Of a stretch of DNA of 18,825 nt, positions 6,455 to 14,872 are shown piece by piece. This stretch comes from Aurantibrevibacter sp041747755. GTDB taxonomy: Bacteria > Bacteroidota > Bacteroidia > Flavobacteriales > Flavobacteriaceae. The stretch spans positions 1 to 18,825 of the forward strand of contig JBGTEN010000155.1 of NCBI GenBank assembly GCA_041747755.1. The letters are read 5' to 3'. Numbering within the stretch: the stretch's first letter is position 1; the number at the start of each line of letters is the position of its first letter. The position numbers and the translations under genes were made by a program. The notes under the pieces are model-generated. The model was not told the origin of the DNA, did no database searches, and saw nothing but the letters and a program-made list of their open reading frames with translations.

Positions 6455-7914
6455 AAGTATTAAAGGATATTTTATATGGGGTTGGCCTTTCCGCAGTTAG
6501 CGGAACAACAACACTTATGGTCAACAACATCTGCTTCGATTCCCGAAAAGTTGGAATGGATGATGTTTTTGTTGCTATAAAGGGAACTTTAGTAGATGGG
6601 CACAATTATATCAGCAAGGCTATAGAATTGGGGGCAAAGACCATTATCTGTGAGGCATTACCGGAGCATATGGTTAACGGAATAACCTATCTGGAAGTAG
6701 ACAATGGAAATAAGGCTTTGGCCATCATGGCCTCTAATTTTTATAATAACCCATCAAAAAACCTAAAACTTGTGGGTATTACAGGCACCAACGGTAAGAC
6801 TACGGTGAGCACACTGTTATATCGATTGTTTAAAAAAGCAGGCTATAAGGTAGGCTTAATATCTACTATTAAAATTATGGTAGATGATACTGAATATCCC
6901 ACGAGCCATACAACCCCGGATGCATTGACGATTAATGAACATTTGAGCTTAATGAACGCTGTTGGTGTAGAATATTGTTTTATGGAAGTGAGTTCTCATG
7001 GAATTCATCAAAAAAGGACAGAAGGATTGGTTTTTGAAGGTGCCATTTTTACCAATCTAACTCATGATCATTTAGATTACCATAAAACTTTTGCCGATTA
7101 TCGAGACACCAAAAAAGCGTTGTTCGATAACCTACCTAAAAAGGCATTTGCGCTAACCAATATTGATGATAAGAACGGCTTGTTGATGTTGCAAAATACC
7201 CGTGCAAAGAAGCACACCTATGCACTAAAGACGTATGCCGATTATAGGGCACAGATCATAGAAAATCAATTCAGTGGTCAGTTATTAAAGATAGACGGCA
7301 ACGAATTGTGGTCAAAGTTAATAGGAAATTTTAATGCTTATAATATGCTCGCCATTTACGCAACGGCAGACCTTTTGGGTTTAGAGAAGTTAGAGACCTT
7401 AAGACTACTGAGCGAGTTAGAGAACGTAGATGGACGATTTCAATATTTTATATCAAAAGAAAGAATAACGGCTATTGTTGATTATGCCCATACGCCGGAT
7501 GCACTTAAAAATGTACTTGATACTATCAATACATTGAGGACTGGAAATGAAAATGTCATCACCGTCGTGGGGTGTGGTGGTGACAGAGATAAGTCTAAGC
7601 GTCCGGTTATGGGTCATATCGCATCAGCATTAAGTAATAAGGCTATTTTCACTTCCGATAATCCCAGAAGCGAAATGCCTTCTACGATTATTGAAGAGAT
7701 GGAAGCAGGGGTAGAACCCCAAAATGTAAAGAAAATATTGTCCATAGAAAATAGACAACAAGCAATCAAAACTGCATGCCAGTTAGCAAATACCAATGAC
7801 ATCATTTTGGTGGCCGGAAAAGGACATGAAACCTACCAAGAGACCAATGGGAACAGGGTAGATTTTGATGATTTTAAAATAGTTAAGGAGTTACTAGAAA
7901 GTTTAAATAAATAG
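6451..7914 (+). CDS. murE: UDP-N-acetylmuramoyl-L-alanyl-D-glutamate--2,6-diaminopimelate ligase MurE
   Basis: This 487-residue cytoplasmic ATP-dependent ligase adds the third residue to the peptidoglycan stem peptide. The ATP-binding loop is GTNGKTT at 112-118. The lysine expected to be carbamylated is K221 in DTKKALF, after THDHLDYHKTF. The C-terminal domain contains DNPRSEMP, with D403-N-P-R406. DNPR is the known signature of meso-diaminopimelate-adding MurE, while lysine-adding enzymes have a different sequence there, so a DAP-type wall is predicted, as expected for a Gram-negative. VDYAHTPDAL and GCGGDRDKSKRP are also typical. The start is coupled to the upstream PBP gene by a four-base overlap. 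A 42-base gap separates it from mraY, one of the larger gaps of the operon. Confidence 0.97.
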   Translation: MKVLKDILYGVGLSAVSGTTTLMVNNICFDSRKVGMDDVFVAIKGTLVDGHNYISKAIELGAKTIICEALPEHMVNGITYLEVDNGNKALAIMASNFYNNPSKNLKLVGITGTNGKTTVSTLLYRLFKKAGYKVGLISTIKIMVDDTEYPTSHTTPDALTINEHLSLMNAVGVEYCFMEVSSHGIHQKRTEGLVFEGAIFTNLTHDHLDYHKTFADYRDTKKALFDNLPKKAFALTNIDDKNGLLMLQNTRAKKHTYALKTYADYRAQIIENQFSGQLLKIDGNELWSKLIGNFNAYNMLAIYATADLLGLEKLETLRLLSELENVDGRFQYFISKERITAIVDYAHTPDALKNVLDTINTLRTGNENVITVVGCGGDRDKSKRPVMGHIASALSNKAIFTSDNPRSEMPSTIIEEMEAGVEPQNVKKILSIENRQQAIKTACQLANTNDIILVAGKGHETYQETNGNRVDFDDFKIVKELLESLNK

Positions 7915-7956
7915 GGCTTAAGCTTGCCAAAGGTTTTAAAATAAGCACAAGGAATT

Positions 7957-9177
7957 ATGTTATACTATCTTTTTGATTATTTGGATAAACAATATGATTT
8001 GCCCGGGGCCGGACTATTTCAGTTTCTGACCTTTAGGGCGGCGATTACAGTCTTACTATCATTAATAATAGCAACAACATACGGAAAAAAAGTAATTGTA
8101 TTTCTTAAAAATAAACAGATAGGAGAAACGGTTCGCGATTTAGGTCTTGAGGGTCAAAAGCAAAAGTCCGGAACACCTACCATGGGGGGGCTCATTATCA
8201 TTTTAGCCACGTTAATTCCTGTTTTATTGTTTGCAGATATAAAAAACATTTATGTCATTTTATTAATCTTCACCACAATATGGATGGGGATAATAGGATT
8301 TGCCGACGATTATATCAAAGTTTTCAAAAAAGATAAGGCGGGGTTAAAAGGGAGGTTTAAAGTTTTGGGTCAAATAGTACTGGGATTACTAGTTGGGGTT
8401 ACTCTGTTTTTTCACCCTGAGGTTACTATGAGGGCACGAAGTACAACCACTATCACCCCCACTTTTACTGTAGAGAAAGTTCAAGGAGCCGAAATAAAAT
8501 CAACAAAAACTACCGTCCCGTTTTTTAAAAACAATGAACTGGATTATACCAGTTTTATTTCTTGGGCAGGTGAAGGATTGGAGAAATATGCCTGGTTGAT
8601 TTTTATTCCAATAATCATAATCATTGTTACTGCGGTTTCAAATGGGGCTAACCTTACCGATGGCATTGATGGTCTTGCGGCGGGTACTTCAGCAATTATT
8701 GTTCTCACTTTAGGCATTTTTACCTGGGTTTCCGGAAATGTTATTTTCTCTGAATATTTGGATATTATGTTTATCCCCAAAGTGGGTGAGTTGGTGGTTT
8801 TTGTTGCCGCTTTCGTTGGGGCACTTGTCGGTTTTTTGTGGTACAATGCCTATCCGGCTCAGGTTTTTATGGGAGATACCGGAAGTCTAACCATTGGTGG
8901 AGTCATTGCGGTTATCGCAATTATCATTCGCAAGGAATTATTAATTCCCGTATTGTGCGGAATTTTCTTTGCGGAGTCTATCTCCGTGATGTTGCAGGTT
9001 GGATATTTTAAATATACTAAAAAGAGGATGGGAGAGGGAAAACGAATATTTCTTATGGCACCAATACACCATCATTACCAGAAGAAAGGCTATCACGAAA
9101 GTAAAATTGTTACCCGGTTTTGGATTGTCGGAATCTTTTTGGCCATTATTACAATAGTAACATTGAAAGTTAGATAA
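7957..9177 (+). CDS. mraY: Phospho-N-acetylmuramoyl-pentapeptide-transferase MraY
   Basis: MraY is a polytopic inner-membrane enzyme that transfers phospho-MurNAc-pentapeptide to undecaprenyl phosphate, forming lipid I. The catalytic and magnesium-binding residues are visible: D117-D118 in FADDYIK, D235 and D238 in NLTDGIDGLA, and the H371-H372-H373 cluster in APIHHHYQKKG. GTPTMGG near the N-terminus is also conserved. About ten hydrophobic segments are present. The protein has 406 residues against about 360 in Escherichia coli. The excess lies at about 153-200, in the periplasmic part before the conserved VPFFK hairpin, and is Thr-rich. ATG 7957 is preceded by AAGGAATT. The stop overlaps the murD start by one base. 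Confidence 0.97.
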   Translation: MLYYLFDYLDKQYDLPGAGLFQFLTFRAAITVLLSLIIATTYGKKVIVFLKNKQIGETVRDLGLEGQKQKSGTPTMGGLIIILATLIPVLLFADIKNIYVILLIFTTIWMGIIGFADDYIKVFKKDKAGLKGRFKVLGQIVLGLLVGVTLFFHPEVTMRARSTTTITPTFTVEKVQGAEIKSTKTTVPFFKNNELDYTSFISWAGEGLEKYAWLIFIPIIIIIVTAVSNGANLTDGIDGLAAGTSAIIVLTLGIFTWVSGNVIFSEYLDIMFIPKVGELVVFVAAFVGALVGFLWYNAYPAQVFMGDTGSLTIGGVIAVIAIIIRKELLIPVLCGIFFAESISVMLQVGYFKYTKKRMGEGKRIFLMAPIHHHYQKKGYHESKIVTRFWIVGIFLAIITIVTLKVR

Positions 9178-10511
9178 TGCAGCGTTTGGTTATACTGGGT
9201 GGGGGAGAAAGCGGGGTTGGAACGGCCATTTTAGGAATAAAAGAGGGTTACAAAGTTTTTGTTACGGATTTGGGAAAGATTAAGGAGAAATATAAAGAAG
9301 TTCTTGAACATTTTGGGATTGATTGGGAGGAAGAAAAGCATACCTCAGAAAAAATTTTAAATGCCGATTTAGTGATGAAAAGTCCGGGAATCCCGGATAA
9401 GGCACCACTTGTAGTAAAACTGAAGCAAGCTGGTATACCCGTTATTTCTGAAATTGAATTTGCATCACAATATACAGACGCAACAATTATTGGAATAACC
9501 GGAAGTAACGGAAAAACTACCACTACCATGCTAACCTACCACATTTTAAAGGCAGGAGGCTTAAAGGTAGGGATGGCAGGCAATATTGGAGACAGTTTTG
9601 CTAAAATGGTTGCAGAAAATAGTTTTGACTATTACGTTCTGGAAATCAGCAGTTTTCAGTTAGATGGAATAAAAAATTTTAAACCGCATATTGCCATAAT
9701 CACCAATATTACGCCAGATCATTTAGATCGGTATGACTATAAGTTTGAGAATTATATAGCTTCCAAGTTTCTGATAACCAAGAACCAAAAAAAGGAAGAT
9801 TATCTCATTTATGATGATGAGGATACCGTAATAATGGATTGGTTAAAAGCAAACCCGATTAAACCAAAATTATTGCCCTTTTCATTAGAATATAAAGATG
9901 GAGAAGGAGCACATTTAGAAAACAAAACAATAGTAGTGAATACACAAAATACCAAAATTGAAATGACCACAGATACGCTAGCACTAGAAGGAAAACACAA
10001 TCTTAAAAACACTATGGCTGCTAGTACAGTAGCCAAATTGGTGGGGATACGTAAGGAGACCATCCGCAACAGTATAGCAAACTTTCAGGGGGCAGAACAC
10101 CGATTGGAGAAAGTGCTTAAAATTCATCATGTACAATACATAAATGATTCTAAAGCAACCAATGTAAATTCTACCTATTATGCGCTGGACAGTGTAAAAA
10201 CTCCCATTGTTTGGATTGTCGGTGGCGTGGATAAAGGGAATGATTACAAAGAATTAATGGCTTTGGTCCGGGAGAAGGTTAAAGCAATAGTTTGTTTGGG
10301 GCTAGATAACACTAAGATAAAGGACACTTTTGGGAATGTGGTCGACTTAATCGTAGAAACATACGCTATGGAGGAGGCGGTAAAAGTGTCTTATAAAATC
10401 GCGGAAAGAGGAGATACCGTATTGTTATCCCCGGCATGCGCCAGTTTTGATCTTTTTGAAAATTATGAGGATAGAGGAAATCAGTTTAAAGCAGCAATAA
10501 AAAATTTGTAA
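9177..10511 (+). CDS. murD: UDP-N-acetylmuramoyl-L-alanine--D-glutamate ligase MurD
   Basis: This 444-residue cytoplasmic Mur ligase adds D-glutamate to UDP-MurNAc-L-alanine using ATP. The N-terminal UDP-binding domain opens with a Rossmann-like GGGESGVG at 8-15 and has the SPGIP motif. The ATP loop is GSNGKTT at 109-115, followed by ISSFQLD and NITPDHLDRY. The central-to-C-terminal part has EHRLE, then D324-S-K-A-T-N329, a MurD hallmark, and SPACASFDLFENYEDRG near the end. Length and motifs are normal. It overlaps mraY by one base and is followed four bases after its stop by the GTG start of ftsW, so translation of the three genes is probably coupled. Confidence 0.97.
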   Translation: MQRLVILGGGESGVGTAILGIKEGYKVFVTDLGKIKEKYKEVLEHFGIDWEEEKHTSEKILNADLVMKSPGIPDKAPLVVKLKQAGIPVISEIEFASQYTDATIIGITGSNGKTTTTMLTYHILKAGGLKVGMAGNIGDSFAKMVAENSFDYYVLEISSFQLDGIKNFKPHIAIITNITPDHLDRYDYKFENYIASKFLITKNQKKEDYLIYDDEDTVIMDWLKANPIKPKLLPFSLEYKDGEGAHLENKTIVVNTQNTKIEMTTDTLALEGKHNLKNTMAASTVAKLVGIRKETIRNSIANFQGAEHRLEKVLKIHHVQYINDSKATNVNSTYYALDSVKTPIVWIVGGVDKGNDYKELMALVREKVKAIVCLGLDNTKIKDTFGNVVDLIVETYAMEEAVKVSYKIAERGDTVLLSPACASFDLFENYEDRGNQFKAAIKNL

Positions 10512-10515
10512 AAGG

Positions 10516-11712
10516 GTGATAGCACTGTTTAAAAATATAAAAGGAGATAAAGCTATTTGGGCTGTGGTGGCACTTTTGGCCTTGTTTTCATTTTTACCCG
10601 TTTATAGTGCAAGCAGCAACTTGGTCTATGTGGTCGGTAAAGGAACTACAATAGGTCATCTTGTTAAACATGCGTTGCTTTTATTTTTAGGTTTTGGAAT
10701 TATTTTTGGAGTACATAGAATACCCACGCATTTCTTCAAGGGACTTTCACTTATTGCAATGCCTATTGTTCTATTGCTATTGGGATATACTTTGGCGCAA
10801 GGAACTACTATTGATGGAGCAAATGCCAGCAGGTGGATCCGGATCCCTTTTGTTGGCTTCACGTTTCAGGCCTCCGGGTTGGCCTTGGTTGTGCTCATGA
10901 TTTATGTTGCAAGGTATCTCAGTAAAATAAAGGACAAAAACATCACATTTAAGGAAAGTATTGTGCCCCTGTGGATGCCTGTTTTTCTGGTCGTAATGTT
11001 AATTCTTCCAGCTAATTTCTCTACGGCTGGCATCATTTTTTCTATGGTATTATTGTTATGTTTTTTAGGAGGTTATCCTATTAAATATTTGGTCGGAATT
11101 CTGGGAACCGGACTTTTAGCACTTACCTTATTTATCGTTGTAGCCAAGGCAGTACCCGATTTGTTTTCTAATAGGGTTGATACCTGGATGAATCGAATTG
11201 AAAATTTTACCAGTCCAGGAGATACAGAAGGAGATTACCAAATTGAGAAAGCTAAAATAGCTATTGCTACCGGGGGTATTGTGGGGAATGGAGCAGGAAA
11301 AAGCGTGATGAAGAATTTTTTACCCCAAAGTTCTTCGGATTTTATTTATGCCATTATTGTAGAAGAGTATGGTTTGGTAGGGGGTTTTGCACTAATGTTT
11401 TTTTATCTGTTACTGCTATTCCGAATAGTGGTGGTGGCCAATGGCAATTCCACTGCTTTTGGTAAACTAGTAGTATTGGGAGTAGGATTACCAATAGTAT
11501 TTCAGGCGCTGTTAAATATGGCCGTAGCAGTAGAGTTGTTTCCAGTAACGGGTCAGACATTACCCTTAATTAGTAGTGGGGGTACTTCTAGCTGGATGAC
11601 CTGTTTAGCAATCGGAATTATATTGAGCGCAAGCTATAATAAAACAGTTACGCGTAAGACAAAGGAAATAGATCAGAATAACCCATTAGAAGTATTAAGT
11701 GGGCAAGTATAA
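10516..11712 (+). CDS. ftsW: Septal peptidoglycan glycosyltransferase FtsW (SEDS family)
   Basis: This 398-residue integral membrane protein has about nine to ten hydrophobic segments and belongs to the SEDS family. FtsW polymerises lipid II at the septum together with the class B PBP. The family's catalytic aspartate corresponds to D275 in LPQSSSDFIYAIIVEEYG, matching the TDFIF region of Escherichia coli FtsW. The C-terminal SEDS signature PVTGQTLPLISSGGTSS is intact. The start is GTG at 10516, four bases after murD; no alternative ATG fits the conserved N-terminal membrane segment. The gene overlaps murG by 14 bases. RodA is the alternative within the family, but the location inside the dcw cluster favours FtsW. 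Confidence 0.95.
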   Translation: MIALFKNIKGDKAIWAVVALLALFSFLPVYSASSNLVYVVGKGTTIGHLVKHALLLFLGFGIIFGVHRIPTHFFKGLSLIAMPIVLLLLGYTLAQGTTIDGANASRWIRIPFVGFTFQASGLALVVLMIYVARYLSKIKDKNITFKESIVPLWMPVFLVVMLILPANFSTAGIIFSMVLLLCFLGGYPIKYLVGILGTGLLALTLFIVVAKAVPDLFSNRVDTWMNRIENFTSPGDTEGDYQIEKAKIAIATGGIVGNGAGKSVMKNFLPQSSSDFIYAIIVEEYGLVGGFALMFFYLLLLFRIVVVANGNSTAFGKLVVLGVGLPIVFQALLNMAVAVELFPVTGQTLPLISSGGTSSWMTCLAIGIILSASYNKTVTRKTKEIDQNNPLEVLSGQV

Positions 11713-12811
11713 GTTTATACTCTCCGGAGGAGGCACGGGCGGACATATATATCCTGCTATTGCCATTGCGGATGAGCTGAAAAGAAGATATCCAAACGCC
11801 GAGTTTCTCTTCGTAGGGGCAAAGGACAGAATGGAAATGGAAAAAGTGCCAAAGGCAGGCTATCAGATAGTAGGTTTATGGATTAGTGGTTTACAACGGA
11901 AACTAACTTTAAAAAATGTAATGTTTCCTTTTAAAGTAATAAGTAGTTTGATAAAATCAAGGAACATAATCGCAAAATTTAAACCCAATGTAGTTATTGG
12001 TACCGGTGGTTTCGCCAGTGGTCCTCTGGTGCACATGGCTGAAAAATTGCTGATTCCTGTACTCATTCAGGAGCAGAATTCCTATGCCGGTATTACTAAC
12101 AAATTATTGGCCAAAAAAGCAACAAAAATATGTGTTGCTTATGATGGGATGGACCAATTTTTCCCCTCAGATAAAATTGTAAAAACAGGGAATCCTGTAC
12201 GTGCAGAATTGGTTGAAGGAAAACTCCAAACAGAGGAAATATTCAACTTCTTTCAGTTAGATGCTACCAAGCCCACCTTGTTAGTTTTGGGTGGTAGTTT
12301 GGGGGCAGGAAAAATAAATGAATTGGTACAATCCAAGCTGGTATATTTTGAGACATTAGGGATACAACTCCTATGGCAATGTGGAAAGCTCTATTACGAA
12401 ACCTATAAACGCTATGCCTCGGCAAGTGTTAAGGTCTTTGACTTTTTAAATAAAATGGATTACGCCTATAGTGCAGCCACCTTCATAGTATCCAGAGCAG
12501 GGGCGGGTTCGGTTTCGGAATTATGTATTGTCGGTAAACCAACACTATTTATTCCTTCGCCTAATGTGGCAGAAGATCATCAAACCAAAAATGCGCAGGC
12601 GTTGGTTAATGAAAATGCGGCCTTGATGATAAAAGAGAAGGATTTACATACTGAATTTGAACATGTCTTTTCCGGTCTCCTGGAATCGAAGAGCAAGCAA
12701 GAGACATTAGCATCCAATATAAAGAAGTTGGCACTTCCTAATGCTACAAAACATATTGTAGATGAGATTGAAAAGTTACTGTTGCAAAGAGATAAGAAAT
12801 TAGCCTCATGA
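11699..12811 (+). CDS. murG: Lipid II synthase MurG (UDP-GlcNAc transferase)
   Basis: This 370-residue GT-B fold glycosyltransferase acts at the cytoplasmic face of the inner membrane, adding GlcNAc to lipid I to give lipid II. The N-terminal glycine-rich loop GGGTGGH at 10-16 is followed by IYPAIAIADEL. GTGGFASGP, QEQNSYAGITNKLLA and GNPVRAEL are typical of the acceptor-binding half. In the C-terminal half, LGGSLGA and the UDP-GlcNAc-binding block SRAGAGSVSELCIVGKP with SPNVAEDHQTKNA are complete. The start is GTG at 11699 inside the end of ftsW (14-base overlap), supported because the glycine loop must lie near the N-terminus and no ATG is available before it. It ends in a four-base ATGA overlap with murC. 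Confidence 0.97.
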   Translation: MGKYKFILSGGGTGGHIYPAIAIADELKRRYPNAEFLFVGAKDRMEMEKVPKAGYQIVGLWISGLQRKLTLKNVMFPFKVISSLIKSRNIIAKFKPNVVIGTGGFASGPLVHMAEKLLIPVLIQEQNSYAGITNKLLAKKATKICVAYDGMDQFFPSDKIVKTGNPVRAELVEGKLQTEEIFNFFQLDATKPTLLVLGGSLGAGKINELVQSKLVYFETLGIQLLWQCGKLYYETYKRYASASVKVFDFLNKMDYAYSAATFIVSRAGAGSVSELCIVGKPTLFIPSPNVAEDHQTKNAQALVNENAALMIKEKDLHTEFEHVFSGLLESKSKQETLASNIKKLALPNATKHIVDEIEKLLLQRDKKLAS

Positions 12812-14160
12812 ACATAAAAGATATCCATAACGTTTATTTTATCGGAATAGGAGGCATAGGTATGTCTGCGCTGGCCAGGTATTTTAAATTTCTGGATAAA
12901 AATGTTGCCGGATATGATAAAACAGAGGTGCCTCTGACAAGGGAATTGTCTGATTTGGGCATTTCAATTCATTATACAGATGATATTAGTCTAATTTCAA
13001 AAAACTACCTAGAACCGGAAAATACGTTGGTGGTGTATACACCTGCCGTACCTAAAGAACATTCGGAATACAACTACTTTGTAAATAACGGATTTAATGT
13101 AAAAAAGCGATCAGAGGTTTTAGGAATGGTTACCGAAAATTCGTTCTGTTTTGCTGTAGCGGGGACACACGGTAAAACAACAACATCGTGCATCCTGGCG
13201 CATCTTTTGAAAGAGACCGGTACCCCGTTAATGGCATTTTTAGGCGGAATTTCGGAAGATTTTAACAGCAACTTCCTAATGGAGGGAACAGCGTACTCGG
13301 TGGTAGAAGCAGATGAGTTCGACAGGTCCTTTTTGCGATTATCGCCCGATGTAGCTTGTATAACTTCTATGGATGCCGATCACTTGGATATTTATGGGAA
13401 CAAGGAAGAGCTACAAAAAAGTTTTAAAGAGTTTGCCACTAAATTGAAGCCGGGCGGAAAATTGTTTGTTCGCAACGGACTGCCTCTGGAGGGAATTACT
13501 TATGGCATAGAAGACGATTCGGATTATTGCATACGAAATATAAAAATAGAACATGGTACCTACATTTTTGATTTGGGAACTCCCGAAACTACCCTGTCGG
13601 GAGTGAAATTTAGTAAACCGGGACGGCATAACCTGCTAAACGGTCTGGCCGCTTTCGCAATGGCGATACAATTAGGTTCTCCTGCGTATCGCCTTGCAGA
13701 AGCACTTGGGACTTTTAAGGGGGTGCAACGCAGGTTCTCCTACCAAATTAAAGAAGAAGCTTTTGTTTTTATAGATGACTATGCACACCATCCAACCGAG
13801 ATAAATGCGGTTCATGATGCAATTAGGGAGATGCACCCGGGTAAGGTTGTTCTAGCTGTTTTTCAACCACATTTGTTTTCCAGAACAAAAGACTTTGGAG
13901 ATGATTTTGCAGAAAGTTTATCACAATTTGATCATGTGTTACTGTTGGATATTTATCCTGCAAGAGAATTACCCATGCCGGGAATTACCTCGCAATGGCT
14001 ATTGGATAAAATTAACAATCCGAACAAAAAATTGATACAAAAATCCAATTTGTTATCCGATATAAAAAAACAAGACCCGGATGTTCTGGTAACAATGGGA
14101 GCAGGGGATATAGGACTAGAAATAGAAAAATTAAAACAAGAACTTCAGTATGAAATTTAG
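12808..14160 (+). CDS. murC: UDP-N-acetylmuramate--L-alanine ligase MurC
   Basis: This 450-residue cytoplasmic Mur ligase adds the first amino acid, L-alanine, to UDP-MurNAc. The N-terminal nucleotide-binding loop is GIGGIGMSALARY. The ATP loop is GTHGKTT at 119-125; the His in this loop is typical of MurC and Mpl. E167-A-D-E-F-D172 and DADHLDIYG provide metal ligands. D323-D-Y-A-H-H-P329 and QPHLFSRTKDF lie in the C-terminal half. The related Mpl ligase is an alternative within the family, but the length and the place between murG and ftsQ fit MurC. The reading frame overlaps ftsQ by 11 bases, an arrangement that suggests translational coupling to the division genes. Confidence 0.96.
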   Translation: MNIKDIHNVYFIGIGGIGMSALARYFKFLDKNVAGYDKTEVPLTRELSDLGISIHYTDDISLISKNYLEPENTLVVYTPAVPKEHSEYNYFVNNGFNVKKRSEVLGMVTENSFCFAVAGTHGKTTTSCILAHLLKETGTPLMAFLGGISEDFNSNFLMEGTAYSVVEADEFDRSFLRLSPDVACITSMDADHLDIYGNKEELQKSFKEFATKLKPGGKLFVRNGLPLEGITYGIEDDSDYCIRNIKIEHGTYIFDLGTPETTLSGVKFSKPGRHNLLNGLAAFAMAIQLGSPAYRLAEALGTFKGVQRRFSYQIKEEAFVFIDDYAHHPTEINAVHDAIREMHPGKVVLAVFQPHLFSRTKDFGDDFAESLSQFDHVLLLDIYPARELPMPGITSQWLLDKINNPNKKLIQKSNLLSDIKKQDPDVLVTMGAGDIGLEIEKLKQELQYEI

Positions 14161-14869
14161 TTCAAATTATATAAAGATTGGGGCTTTACTCGTAGTAATT
14201 ACGGGGCTTTTCGCATTTAGTAATCATCGCAGTAATGCAAAGCCAATAAATGGTTTGGCAATTAATTTTGTCGGGGACCAAAATTTGTATGTAACCAGAG
14301 AAACGGTTAATAAATTGTTAATACAAAATTATGGCACCCTACTCAATGTGCCCAAAGAAAATTTAGTTTTGAATACTATGGAAAAGGTCATAGAGGCCAA
14401 TGAAATGGTAAAAAGTGCCCAGGTATATCTTACTGTAAATGGCGAGCTTACATCAAAAATTGTTCAGCGCAAGCCAATCGGACGTGTAGAAGGGAGTACA
14501 AAATACTATGTAGATGATGAGGGTAAACGTATGCCGTTATCCAGCAATCATTCTGCGAGGGTGCCTATAATTACCGGTAAGATTACGGGAAAAAGTTTGG
14601 AAGATGTTTTTGTAATTCTGTCCTATATCAATGAGGACGATTTTTTAAGAAAAAACATCATAGGGATACATATTGAAGATGATGAAAAGTATCAGTTGAA
14701 ATTTCGAATGGAGAATTTTGTAGTGAATTTGGGAAGTGTGGAAGATTTGGATCAGAAGTTCAACAATTTTAAAGCCTTTTATATCAAGGCAGATAAAGAC
14801 AATACGCTGGATGCCTATAGCATGGTAAGTCTGGAATTCAGTAATCAGGTAGTTTGTAGCAAAATATAA
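14150..14869 (+). CDS. ftsQ: Cell division protein FtsQ
   Basis: This 239-residue bitopic membrane protein has a short cytoplasmic N-terminus, one membrane segment at about 10-26 (IKIGALLVVITGLFAFS) and a periplasmic domain. The region at about 37-108 resembles a POTRA domain. It is followed by a beta-domain with the FtsQ-like pattern KYYVDDEGKRMPLS and VPIITGKI. Overall similarity to proteobacterial FtsQ is low, so the call uses topology, these short motifs and the location directly before ftsA and ftsZ. FtsQ is a divisome scaffold linking FtsL/FtsB-type proteins to the septum. ATG 14150 lies inside murC. Three bases separate its stop from the ftsA start. Confidence 0.92.
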   Translation: MKFSSNYIKIGALLVVITGLFAFSNHRSNAKPINGLAINFVGDQNLYVTRETVNKLLIQNYGTLLNVPKENLVLNTMEKVIEANEMVKSAQVYLTVNGELTSKIVQRKPIGRVEGSTKYYVDDEGKRMPLSSNHSARVPIITGKITGKSLEDVFVILSYINEDDFLRKNIIGIHIEDDEKYQLKFRMENFVVNLGSVEDLDQKFNNFKAFYIKADKDNTLDAYSMVSLEFSNQVVCSKI

Positions 14870-14872
14870 GAT

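Noticed and set aside
8544..8846. 100-codon minus-strand frame inside mraY
   Set aside because: It is a shadow of the mraY coding frame; its composition reflects reverse-complemented membrane codons, and it has no start context.
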